Assembly: GCA_003242085.1 (NCBI GenBank)
Contig: QBML01000008.1
Location: 62,001 to 126,000, forward strand
Origin: Pseudanabaena frigida
Lineage (GTDB): Bacteria > Cyanobacteriota > Cyanobacteriia > Pseudanabaenales > Pseudanabaenaceae
Length of the DNA stretch: 64,000 nt
Direction of reading: 5' to 3'
The translations under genes and the position numbers were made by a program. Shown here piece by piece: positions 35,591 to 43,185 of the stretch. Position 1 is the first letter of the stretch; each line of letters opens with the position of its first letter. The notes under the pieces are model-generated. The model made no database searches and was not told where the DNA came from. It was given only the letters and a program-made list of their open reading frames with translations.

Positions 35591-36041
35591 AGGAAAAAGT
35601 ATTACGATTTTGGTGGCGGAGGATGATGAAGACGATCGCTTACTGATGCAAGAAGCTTTAGAAGAAAATCGCCTTGCCAACGATCTACATTTTGTTGAAG
35701 ATGGCGAAGAATTGATGGATTATCTCCAGCATCGCGGCAAATACAGCGATCCTAAAAGTGCGCCTCATCCCAGTTTAATTTTGCTGGACTTAAATATGCC
35801 GCGTAAAGATGGACGCGAAGCTCTTAAGGAAATCAAAGCCGATCCTAACCTTCGCAAAATCCCGATTGTAGTACTTACGACTTCTAAGGCTGAAGAAGAT
35901 ATTCTCCGCACCTACGATCTTGGTGTGAGTTCATTTATTGCTAAGCCCGTCGTCTTTGATTCGATGGTGCAAATCATGAAAATGATTGGTACTTACTGGT
36001 TTGAAATTGTGGAATTACCCGATCGCGCTTCAAGAGAATAA
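35580..36041 (+). CDS. Rcp1-like single-domain response regulator
   Basis: 153 aa from ATG 35580, overlapping the kinase gene by 11 bases, which implies translational coupling. A lone receiver domain: acidic pocket in LVAEDDEDDRLLMQEAL, phospho-Asp in LILLDLNMPRKDG (about 69), Thr/Ser switch in VVLTTSKAEED and Lys in FIAKPV. It has no DNA-binding output. The family partners with phytochrome-type kinases; here it probably receives phosphate from the preceding kinase. Confidence 0.92.
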   Translation: MTIKGKSITILVAEDDEDDRLLMQEALEENRLANDLHFVEDGEELMDYLQHRGKYSDPKSAPHPSLILLDLNMPRKDGREALKEIKADPNLRKIPIVVLTTSKAEEDILRTYDLGVSSFIAKPVVFDSMVQIMKMIGTYWFEIVELPDRASRE

Positions 36042-36045
36042 CCGA

Positions 36046-37158
36046 ATGACTGCAAATATTTGTAAAGTTCTACTCATTGATGATGACGAAGACGACTATA
36101 TCGTGGCTCGTGATTTTTTGGACGAAGCCGAGCAGTTATCTTTTAAGTTAAATTGGGTCGATAACTACGATGATGGATTAGTAGAGATTGGCAGAAATCA
36201 TCATGATGTATATCTTTTAGACTTTCGACTTGGCAAGGGCAACGGCTTAGAACTTTTAGAAGAAGCGATCTCTATGGGTTGCAAGCAACCGATTATTTTA
36301 TTAACAGGGCTAGGTGATAGTGAAATCGATCAAAGAGCCATGAAATCTGGTGCATCAGACTATTTGGTTAAGGGAAAATTTTTAAGTGCAACGTTATTAG
36401 AGCGCTCAATTATCCATGCGATCGAGCGCAAACGCTCCGAAAATCAACAATTGCAATTAGTTTCCGAACTCGCAGCCGTTAATCAAGAACTCAAAGACTT
36501 TGCCTATATTATTTCTCACGATCTTAAAGCGCCCTTACGGGGAATTGCTTCCCTCGCTGAGTGGGTGCTAAACGACTATGGCGATCGCCTAGATAATGAA
36601 GGCAAAGAGATGCTGCATCTAATGGGTGGAAGGGTGCGGCGGATGAGCGATCTGATCGATGGGGTGTTGCAATATTCCCGTGTCGGTCGGGTTAAGGAGG
36701 AGAAAACGCTGGTCGATCTGCAAGCATTAGTCCATGATGTGATTGACGCGATCGCGCCGCCCAAAGGTATTAAGATCGCGATCGATACTGAATTGCCAAA
36801 GTTAATTGCCGAAAAAACGCGAATGCACCAGTTATTTCAAAATTTGATTAGCAATGCGATTAAATATATCGATAAGCCAGATGGAGAGATTCACGTCGGA
36901 CATAGTGAATTTTGGGAATTTTATGTCAGTGATACGGGCGTTGGGATAGAAGAGCGACATTTTGATAAAATCTTTCAGGTTTTCCAAACCCTCGTACCTC
37001 GCGATCAATCCGAAAGTACAGGGGTGGGATTAGCGATCGCTAAGAAGATTGTTGAAATGTATGGTGGTAAAATCTGGGTAAAATCAGAAATCAATAAGGG
37101 TAGTACTTTTTACTTTACGTTACCTATAACCGCAGATATGACTGAGGTTCAATCATGA
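36046..37158 (+). CDS. Receiver-histidine kinase hybrid
   Basis: 370 aa from ATG 36046, four bases after the preceding stop. Receiver at about 5-125 (VLLIDDDEDDYIVARDFL, YLLDFRLGKGNGLE with phospho-Asp, DYLVKGKF with Lys), a short coiled coil, HisKA with ISHDLKAPLRGIASLAEW (His about 165), HATPase with NLISNAIKYIDK, DTGVGIEERHF and GVGLAIAKKIVEMYGG. An N-terminal receiver followed by a kinase suggests a relay intermediate that accepts a signal and passes it to the downstream regulators. Cytosolic. Confidence 0.92.
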   Translation: MTANICKVLLIDDDEDDYIVARDFLDEAEQLSFKLNWVDNYDDGLVEIGRNHHDVYLLDFRLGKGNGLELLEEAISMGCKQPIILLTGLGDSEIDQRAMKSGASDYLVKGKFLSATLLERSIIHAIERKRSENQQLQLVSELAAVNQELKDFAYIISHDLKAPLRGIASLAEWVLNDYGDRLDNEGKEMLHLMGGRVRRMSDLIDGVLQYSRVGRVKEEKTLVDLQALVHDVIDAIAPPKGIKIAIDTELPKLIAEKTRMHQLFQNLISNAIKYIDKPDGEIHVGHSEFWEFYVSDTGVGIEERHFDKIFQVFQTLVPRDQSESTGVGLAIAKKIVEMYGGKIWVKSEINKGSTFYFTLPITADMTEVQS

Positions 37159-37577
37159 GGAGCTTTGACCCAATTCTACTCGTAGAAGATGATCAATTAG
37201 ATGTGATGACTCTCAAACGGGCTTTAAAAGAGATTAAGGCGACTAATCCTCTTCATATTAGAAATAATGGAGAAGCAGCCCTAGAATTTTTACGCGATCC
37301 AGCCAATCCTAAACCATTGCTAATTCTGTTAGATTTAAATATGCCCCGCATGAACGGGTTAGAGTTTCTGGAAATTATTAAAGCCGATGTCGATTTGTGC
37401 AAAATTCCTGTCGTGGTATTGACCACATCGCAAGAGGAACAGGATCGGCTTGCCAGTTTCCAACTAAGTGTTGCGGGTTATATTATCAAGCCCCTAACTT
37501 ATCCTGATTTTGTGGAAAAATTACTGATTGTTTATCAATATTGGTGTTTAAGTGAGATTCCCGATCTAATGAATTGA
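37155..37577 (+). CDS. Second Rcp1-like single-domain response regulator
   Basis: 140 aa; its ATG overlaps the stop of the previous gene by four bases (ATGA). Receiver residues: acidic pocket in LLVEDDQLDVMTL, phospho-Asp in LLILLDLNMPRMNGLE (about 62), VVLTTSQEEQD and IIKPLTY with Lys. Related to but clearly distinct from the regulator at 35580. No output domain. Confidence 0.92.
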   Translation: MRSFDPILLVEDDQLDVMTLKRALKEIKATNPLHIRNNGEAALEFLRDPANPKPLLILLDLNMPRMNGLEFLEIIKADVDLCKIPVVVLTTSQEEQDRLASFQLSVAGYIIKPLTYPDFVEKLLIVYQYWCLSEIPDLMN

Positions 37578-37617
37578 TTTGCTCCCTAAGTTACAATTGG
37601 TAATTACCCAGACGGCT

Positions 37618-39348
37618 ATGACAACGACAAGTAATCCTGACAATCCTGAACCTCGGTTACCCACGATTAAGATTTTGTTTGTGGAAGACGATCAAATCGA
37701 TTGCCTTGCCTTTAATCGCACCGTCAAAAAGTTAGACTTACCCTACAACTACGCGATCGCCAGCTCACTCACCGAAGCAAAAAAAATTCTCAGTGACCAA
37801 ACTTTTGAAATTGCAATTCTCGATTACAACCTCGGTGATGGAGTCTCTAGCGAGTTATTTGCTATTCTAAAATCTCAAAATTGTCCCTTCATTATCTCTA
37901 CAGGCAGTGGTGATGAAGGAACCGCCGCGAGGCTAATGAGCGAAGGAGCCTATGACTATTTAATTAAAGATCCCGATCGCAACTATCTCACAGTTTTACC
38001 CGCTACCGTTGACAAAGCACTCTCTCGTAAGCAAGCCGAAGATGAGCTTGAATTACTAACCCGTGCCATCCAGAATGTCAAAGATAGCATTTATATTTCA
38101 GAAATGGATGGAAAATTACTATTTATCAATGATTCTCTACGAGAACTCTTTGGTATTGGGGTAAAAAATGTTACCGCTTGCGCGATTGATATTTTAGGAA
38201 TCCCGCAACTAACGGAAAGAATGAAGCTTGATCCTTGCAAAGGAACAACTTGTGACGCAGAAATTGAAATAACTGTAGAACTTCCTTATTATCAAACTTT
38301 CTATGGAATGTTAACAGAGTCGATTATAAAAAACAGGAATAAACGAGTCCGAGTTGGCATAATTCGGAATGTCACGACCTTAAAACGAATAGAACTAGAA
38401 CTTCAATCTAGTGAAGAGCGTAACCGTTCCGTAATTGCTAGTCTCGCAGAAGGTGTGGTTTTCCATCAAGCCGACGGCAAAATTATTTCCTGTAATCAGA
38501 GTGCCGAAAAGATTTTAGGATTAACTGCCGATCAAATCATGGGAAAGACTGCAATTGATTTTGATTGGCAAACAATTCATGAAGATGGCTCGCTTTTTCC
38601 TGCGGAAACCCATCCTGCCTTAATCACACTTAAAACTGGAGAGCGTCAGTCCAATGTAATCATGGGTATTTGCCGCAAAGATTTGCTAACCACTTGGATC
38701 TCGATTAATTCTCAACCCTTGTTCCATCCTAATCAAGAGTATCCCTATGCAGCCGTAGCTTCTTTTGGTGATATGACTGAACAATACCAAGCGCAACAGA
38801 TCCTCAAACAGCAAGCAGAATATCAACGAGCGATCACCTTGACCGATGGCTTAACCCAAGTCGCAAACCGCCGCAGGTTTGACGAAAAGATCCAAATGGA
38901 ATGGCAAAGGTTACTGCGAGAAAAAGCATATTTATCGCTAATTCTTTTAGATATCGATTATTTTAAATATTACAACGACTGTTATGGTCATCAATCTGGC
39001 GATACCTGCTTGATTCAAGTCGCTCAGACTGCGGCAAAACAGTTGAAACGTCCAGCAGATCTTTTTGCGCGTTATGGCGGCGAGGAGTTTGTTGTGGTTA
39101 TGCCAAACACCAATTTAGATGGCGCAATTATGGTGGCTGAATCAATTCAAAAAGCGATCCGCGACTTGTGCATTCCTCATCAAGATTCAAAAGTTAGTGA
39201 TGTTGTCACTGTCAGCATGGGAATTACTTGCCTAATTCCTACAGCCGATCTATTCGTTGATGGCTTAATTAAGATGACCGATGATGCTCTCTATCAAGCC
39301 AAGCAGCAAGGGCGCGATCGCTACTCAATCGCAGTTCCCCAAAGATGA
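37618..39348 (+). CDS. Receiver-PAS-PAS diguanylate cyclase
   Basis: 576 aa from ATG 37618 (a TTG at 37579 is less likely). Receiver (about 15-135; LFVEDDQIDCLAF, EIAILDYNLGDGV), two PAS domains (about 145-270 and 275-395) and GGDEF (about 405-576). The active-site loop reads RYGGEEF and the inhibitory I-site RxxD is RPAD, five residues before it, so the enzyme should make c-di-GMP and be product-inhibited. It closes the phosphorelay operon and provides its only recognisable output. The stop codon lies in a terminator stem. Confidence 0.93.
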   Translation: MTTTSNPDNPEPRLPTIKILFVEDDQIDCLAFNRTVKKLDLPYNYAIASSLTEAKKILSDQTFEIAILDYNLGDGVSSELFAILKSQNCPFIISTGSGDEGTAARLMSEGAYDYLIKDPDRNYLTVLPATVDKALSRKQAEDELELLTRAIQNVKDSIYISEMDGKLLFINDSLRELFGIGVKNVTACAIDILGIPQLTERMKLDPCKGTTCDAEIEITVELPYYQTFYGMLTESIIKNRNKRVRVGIIRNVTTLKRIELELQSSEERNRSVIASLAEGVVFHQADGKIISCNQSAEKILGLTADQIMGKTAIDFDWQTIHEDGSLFPAETHPALITLKTGERQSNVIMGICRKDLLTTWISINSQPLFHPNQEYPYAAVASFGDMTEQYQAQQILKQQAEYQRAITLTDGLTQVANRRRFDEKIQMEWQRLLREKAYLSLILLDIDYFKYYNDCYGHQSGDTCLIQVAQTAAKQLKRPADLFARYGGEEFVVVMPNTNLDGAIMVAESIQKAIRDLCIPHQDSKVSDVVTVSMGITCLIPTADLFVDGLIKMTDDALYQAKQQGRDRYSIAVPQR

Positions 39349-39375
39349 GAGATGTACCACCTCTCTCATCTTTGG
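39339..39375. terminator. Terminator of the phosphorelay operon (13-bp stem)
   Basis: Arms 39339-39351 (containing the TGA stop) and 39363-39375 pair exactly with an 11-base loop. It lies between convergent genes. Confidence 0.75.
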
Positions 39376-39395
39376 CGTCTTTAGACCGCTGGAAG

Positions 39396-40286
39396 CTATA
39401 AAATTTCAGTAGTCTCATGAAAATGCCTGTAGTCAAGATAGCGATGCCCATCATTTCCCATATGAATGACATCGACAAAACGGCGATCGAACATGAGATT
39501 TCTGGCTGCGTACATATGTCGAGCATGGAGCGTGCCTTCTATCGTTTCATCGACACCTGTGAGAGATACAAGAATCTGAGCATGTAATCGCTCCATTGTT
39601 TCTACTGTCAAACCATATAGTGGACTACTTTCATTGATAGTATGCATTACTGTCCATGATAATAAAAAGACGGGAGAGTGATCGCGAACTAATTTTAGTT
39701 CGTGTAAGCGACGCATCATATGCCCTTCAGCCGTTACTTCGTCGATCATCAAATAGACGCTTAATTTCGCTTCGAGAATGTTGTTTCTTCTCTCATTAGC
39801 TGTTCTAAACATGAGCGTAGGAATACCGTTATAGTCATGAATAGTTGCTGCTCGGCTGAACATTACGCGGGCAGAAGATTTTGCAAATCTGGCAAAGGCA
39901 ATTCCTGTAATTACAGCAAATAGCATTAAGCTTGCGATCGATTCTAGAGTAACAAGCAGATTTGCATAGAGTGTATCTGGATGCATCACTCCATAACCAA
40001 TGGAAGCGAGAGTCTGCACGCTAAAGAAAAAGGATTCTAAAAAACCGATGTTATCCAACCCACCGATCGCTTTAGTATCTAGTAGATAGAGAGATGCAAA
40101 GACAGCATTGAGGAATATATTGACAATTGCCACAATCGCCGCAAATCCAGGCCAAGGAATGGTCAGCATGAGATGATAGGGATCGCGGAAATATGAATGC
40201 CAAGAATTTCCACCGACAACCTGAAGTACTCCATCACGCTGTTCTAGTTTGATTATAGAACGCTCAAGTTTACGTTTAATTCTCAT
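39396..40286 (-). CDS. Inward-rectifier potassium channel, KirBac type
   Basis: 296 aa. Amphipathic slide helix region (NSWHSYFRDPYHLMLTIPW), first membrane helix (about 48-70), pore helix and selectivity filter in TLASIGYGVM (GYG intact), second helix (about 110-135), then a 150-residue C-terminal beta domain (ATIHDYNGIPTLMFRTANERRNNI, SPVFLLSWTVMHTINESSPLYG, GTLHARHMY) typical of prokaryotic Kir channels. It forms a homotetrameric K+ pore in the plasma membrane. Length is normal. ATG 40286. It is convergent with the diguanylate cyclase gene and divergent from sfsA. Confidence 0.93.
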   Translation of the reverse strand: MRIKRKLERSIIKLEQRDGVLQVVGGNSWHSYFRDPYHLMLTIPWPGFAAIVAIVNIFLNAVFASLYLLDTKAIGGLDNIGFLESFFFSVQTLASIGYGVMHPDTLYANLLVTLESIASLMLFAVITGIAFARFAKSSARVMFSRAATIHDYNGIPTLMFRTANERRNNILEAKLSVYLMIDEVTAEGHMMRRLHELKLVRDHSPVFLLSWTVMHTINESSPLYGLTVETMERLHAQILVSLTGVDETIEGTLHARHMYAARNLMFDRRFVDVIHMGNDGHRYLDYRHFHETTEIL

Positions 40287-40334
40287 ATTGCGGCTTGCCT
40301 TGTTAATGTATTGTCTAGCGGCTTTCCATTCATG

Positions 40335-40369
40335 TTAATATGGGCGGCGCTTCGCGCAGTTCATATTAA
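40335..40369. repeat. Decayed palindrome with GCGC-TTC-GCGC apex
   Basis: Outer arms TTAATATG (40335-40342) and CATATTAA (40362-40369) and the apex GCGC-TTC-GCGC pair, while the middle has lost complementarity. It sits eight bases ahead of the sfsA start. Confidence 0.6.
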
Positions 40370-40376
40370 ACTTAAA

Positions 40377-41087
40377 ATGCTCCAAGTCCATACGTATTCC
40401 GATCTAATTACAGGTCGCCTCATCAGTCGCTACAAACGCTTCTTTGCGGATATAGAACTAGAGAATGGTGAATTGATTACTGCCCATTGCGCCAATACGG
40501 GACCGATGACTGGTGTATGTAAGATTGGAAGTCCTGTTCTAGTTTCTTATCATCCCAGCCCGAAACGCAAATTAGCCTATAGTTGGGAGGCAATTTATTT
40601 GGACGAGCAATGGATTGGAGTAAATACTAGTCTTCCCAATCGCGTAATTGGACATATGCTCGATCGCCATTTATTGCCAGAACTAGAGCCATACACCATA
40701 GTTAAGGGTGAAGTTGCCTACGGTAATGAGAAGAGCCGCATCGATTTTCTGTTGACTGATGCTGATAGCGGAAAAAGAACCTATGTAGAAGTTAAAAATA
40801 CAACTTGGTGTATTGAAAATTTAGCTCTATTCCCTGATACGGTGACCACGAGAGGTCAAAAACATTTACGCGAGCTTACATCGGTAATTCGAGAAGATAT
40901 TGATGCTGCTTTAATCTTTTTTATCAATCGTGGAGATTGCGATCGCTTTGCTGCGGGAGCACAAGCCGATCCTGAATATGCCAAATTGCTACAAGAAGCG
41001 ATCGCTAAAGGCGTAAAAGTAATCCCTTGTAGATTTCAGATCGAACCAACAAAAATCACATATCTGGGATTAGCTAGCCTAGACTAA
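40377..41087 (+). CDS. sfsA: SfsA family protein
   Basis: 236 aa from ATG 40377; the frame is open upstream through the decayed palindrome but that part is not family-like. Motifs: GRLISRYKRFFADIELENGE, ITAHCANTGPMTG, RKLAYSWEA, and the nuclease-like core SRIDFLLTD ... YVEVKNTTW followed by FPDTVTTRGQKHLREL. SfsA was named for stimulating maltose metabolism in E. coli; the fold combines an OB-type N-terminus with a PD-(D/E)XK-like domain and its biochemical role is unclear. Normal length. Cytosolic. Confidence 0.93.
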   Translation: MLQVHTYSDLITGRLISRYKRFFADIELENGELITAHCANTGPMTGVCKIGSPVLVSYHPSPKRKLAYSWEAIYLDEQWIGVNTSLPNRVIGHMLDRHLLPELEPYTIVKGEVAYGNEKSRIDFLLTDADSGKRTYVEVKNTTWCIENLALFPDTVTTRGQKHLRELTSVIREDIDAALIFFINRGDCDRFAAGAQADPEYAKLLQEAIAKGVKVIPCRFQIEPTKITYLGLASLD

Positions 41088-41746
41088 TAATCTGAAGAGA
41101 GACAATGCTAAAGATGTTACGGGTTTGGAACTAGGAAGATTAGCGCGAAGTGCTGCCCTTCCTAGCTTCTTGCTTACTATTTGAAGAAATATAGCAATTT
41201 TTAAAAAATATAAAATGTATCTTTTCTTTTGGAATTGTTATAAAACCAAGAGATTGGATAAAGGAGGCTAGACATACCTCACTTTATTTATCAAGATAAT
41301 TAGACATTATGTAAAGGGTCTTACGATTTTCCAGAATGTGTAGGGAACTCCAAGACTCAAAACAAAATAAACTGCTAATTCTGCCATAGGTCAACTTACA
41401 TGTTCTATGTAAAAAATACCTGTCTGTAATAGGTATTACAAGACATCAAGCTAATATACAACACTGTCAATTTTTTGGCTATCTACGGTCGGGCGATATT
41501 CATAGGATTTCCCTGTGCGAGACGTTTCTTGCCTCTTTAAATTATTAAACCCAAAAGCGAAAGTCTTTACTTTGTAAAGATTTTCGCTTTTGATTTATCC
41601 GAGTAACTACGATGGCGATCGCTAGTACTAAATCCATAGATAAAAATTTTTTCGCCAAACTCTCCAACTTATGATAGGCTTTCTGGCTGACGGGGTTACT
41701 CCAAAACAAGTAAATCAATCGTTTCACAAGCAAGGAAGTGGTATCT
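41088..41746. other. 659-base gene-free region with decayed and intact palindromes
   Basis: No plausible ORF. A decayed palindrome lies at 41131-41165 (CTAGGAAG/CTTCCTAG arms, GC-GAA-GT apex) and a good one at 41553-41591. The stretch 41270-41530 shows no repeat or recognisable RNA family and could hold the promoter and leader of the next gene or an unrecognised small RNA; I cannot decide. Confidence 0.45.
41553..41591. repeat. Palindrome P16, 17 of 18 bp paired, AC-TTT-GT apex
   Basis: Arms 41553-41570 and 41574-41591 around TTT with one G/T mismatch. The left flank TTAAACCCA recalls the common outer sequence AAAACCCA of the family. Confidence 0.8.
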
Positions 41747-42262
41747 GTGAAAAAACTAACTAAATTTTTGATTGGCTTAACTGCCTTGAGCTGCATATCC
41801 GCAATCGCTACTCCCTCGGCAAATGCTCAGCCAGCCTATGGTAGCTATATAGGTGCAGGTGCTAGTTTTGGCTTTACTAGTGGTAATTCTAGCGCTGGTG
41901 AGTCTTCTCGAACATCTGGTCTATTAGCTGCTCGTTACAAATTTCTGGAATTTCCAGTTTCTATACGAACTCAAATTTTAATCGGTAACAGTACTGCTGT
42001 AGTGCCAACTGTTTCTTTTGATGTTCCCCTAAACTTTGACGCTGATGTTTATATCGGCGCAGGTGTGTCATTGTCCAACACTGTCGATACTACTCCAGTC
42101 GGCAATAAAAACAGCTTTGTCATTCAACCTGGTATTGACTACACTCTACCAAATAGTAATCTTGTCCTATTTGGCAATGTGATCTTCGCCTTTGATGCTT
42201 ACCGTAACTCTTCTGGGACATCAGCAACTTCTTTACAAACGGGTTTGGGTTTACGATTCTAG
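41747..42262 (+). CDS. Small outer-membrane beta-barrel-like protein
   Basis: 171 aa from GTG 41747, with AAGGAAG eight bases upstream; GTG 41738 in the same frame overlaps that ribosome site and is rejected. Signal peptide to about residue 28 (cleavage at ANA-QP). The mature part alternates polar and hydrophobic residues in beta-strand-length blocks (YGSYIGAGASFGFTSG, PVSIRTQILIGNS, DADVYIGAGVSLS, LVLFGNVIFAFDAY) and ends in Phe (TGLGLRF), the C-terminal signature used for outer-membrane barrel insertion. Eight-stranded barrel size. Specific function unknown. Confidence 0.75.
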   Translation: MKKLTKFLIGLTALSCISAIATPSANAQPAYGSYIGAGASFGFTSGNSSAGESSRTSGLLAARYKFLEFPVSIRTQILIGNSTAVVPTVSFDVPLNFDADVYIGAGVSLSNTVDTTPVGNKNSFVIQPGIDYTLPNSNLVLFGNVIFAFDAYRNSSGTSATSLQTGLGLRF

Positions 42263-42660
42263 TAAATAATCTTTTCATAATCACTTCCCTGCTTGTAAAT
42301 GGCGGTGTGCATCTTAGGTACATGCCGCCATTTTAAGTAAAGCTTTATTTAGATAATTAGATAACTACCGAGATTAAGTTAGCTCATCGGTTTATCAAAC
42401 CTTCTCCGCTGCTTCAGCACCGTTTCAAAAATTGCTGTTAGTTTTTTGGCTCATATCAGTTATAGCTCTAGCCATTAATGTGTTAGACATAAACCCAAAA
42501 AACTGTGGCGCACGCGCACAGGTTTTGACTCTGGTTTTTAATTATGCCTAGCTACTTATTAGCGCTAGCAACACTTAAATGCTTTAGTTAATTTAATTTC
42601 TGAGAAAGCTTTATCTCAAATTAAAATGATAATATTCGTAAAACTGCCACAGGTAAGACG
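42263..42660. other. Intergenic region upstream of hfq with a decayed palindrome
   Basis: 398 bases without an ORF. The segment 42484-42540 begins AGACATAAACCCAAAAAACTG, matching the left end of the P12/P13 type, and has an imperfect stem CTGT(G)GCG/CGCACAG at 42503-42521; it appears to be an eroded copy. The hfq promoter must lie in the last 100 bases. Confidence 0.5.
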
Positions 42661-42885
42661 ATGAGCGCACCAACAGCAACAAAAATCGGACTCAATACTG
42701 CTCTGCCAAGTATCCGCCGTATTCATGGCATCATTCGCGATAAAAACGAAGTCGAAATTAAACTAACTACAGGCGATCAGTTACGAGGCAAAATTGTCTG
42801 GATTGACGATCAGTGCATTTGCATGGATGCATCTGGACATAAGGTTTTGATCTGGCAACATGCGATCGCCTTTATCAAGGGTTGA
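42661..42885 (+). CDS. hfq: Hfq, cyanobacterial type
   Basis: 74 aa with the Sm fold: an N-terminal helix region (LPSIRRIHGIIRDKNEVEIKL), Sm1 (TTGDQLRGKIVWIDDQCICMDAS) and a short Sm2 (KVLIWQHAIAFIKG). It matches the short, diverged cyanobacterial Hfq proteins, which lack a long C-terminal tail and the usual YKH motif of enterobacterial Hfq. In Synechocystis, Hfq associates with the type IV pilus base protein PilB1 and is needed for phototaxis. The ATG at 42661 starts right after AGACG. It is monocistronic and followed by a cluster of palindromes. Confidence 0.85.
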   Translation: MSAPTATKIGLNTALPSIRRIHGIIRDKNEVEIKLTTGDQLRGKIVWIDDQCICMDASGHKVLIWQHAIAFIKG

Positions 42886-42954
42886 TTTTTTGAAATTAGC
42901 ATTTTGCTATCAAATAGACCATAAGCCTATAGCAGTCCCACAGCGCTTTGCGCT

Positions 42955-43027
42955 CAAACCCAAACCAATAAAAGGGTTGAAAGCTTTGCGAAGCAAAGCT
43001 TTCAACCCTTTTATTGGTTTGGGTTTG
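42955..43027. repeat. Palindrome P18, 35-bp perfect stem, GC-GAA-GC apex
   Basis: Arms 42955-42989 and 42993-43027 pair without a mismatch around GAA, the longest perfect stem in the window. The left flank CAGCGCTTTGCGCTCAAACC parallels the flank of P3. Confidence 0.95.
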
Positions 43028-43066
43028 TTCGATTGGTAATTGCTGTAAATAATCGGTAGATTTTTT

Positions 43067-43107
43067 GTTTGTGGAAGTGTATCCATTTTGGACTTGCTTC
43101 CACAAAC
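43067..43107. repeat. Inverted repeat with 11-bp arms
   Basis: GTTTGTGGAAG (43067-43077) and CTTCCACAAAC (43097-43107) with a 19-base loop, between P18 and P19. Confidence 0.6.
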
Positions 43108-43121
43108 CATTTAGGATTGCT

Positions 43122-43168
43122 ATATTTAGGTTAAAAGTTTTGCTGTGCAAAACTTTTAACCTAAATAT
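43122..43168. repeat. Palindrome P19, 22-bp perfect stem, GC-TGT-GC apex
   Basis: Arms 43122-43143 and 43147-43168 pair exactly around TGT, ending 17 bases before the HEPN-like gene start; folding in the mRNA leader would affect its translation. Confidence 0.9.
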
Positions 43169-43185
43169 TTCCCTAACAATTATGT

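Larger units (their letters stand above)
42886..43185. other. Intergenic palindrome cluster between hfq and HEPN-like gene
   Basis: 300 bases occupied by three consecutive inverted repeats (42955-43027, 43067-43107 and 43122-43168). TATAGC-like words occur beside them (TATAGCAGT at 42928, TTGCTATAT at 43117). No ORF seen. Confidence 0.7.
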
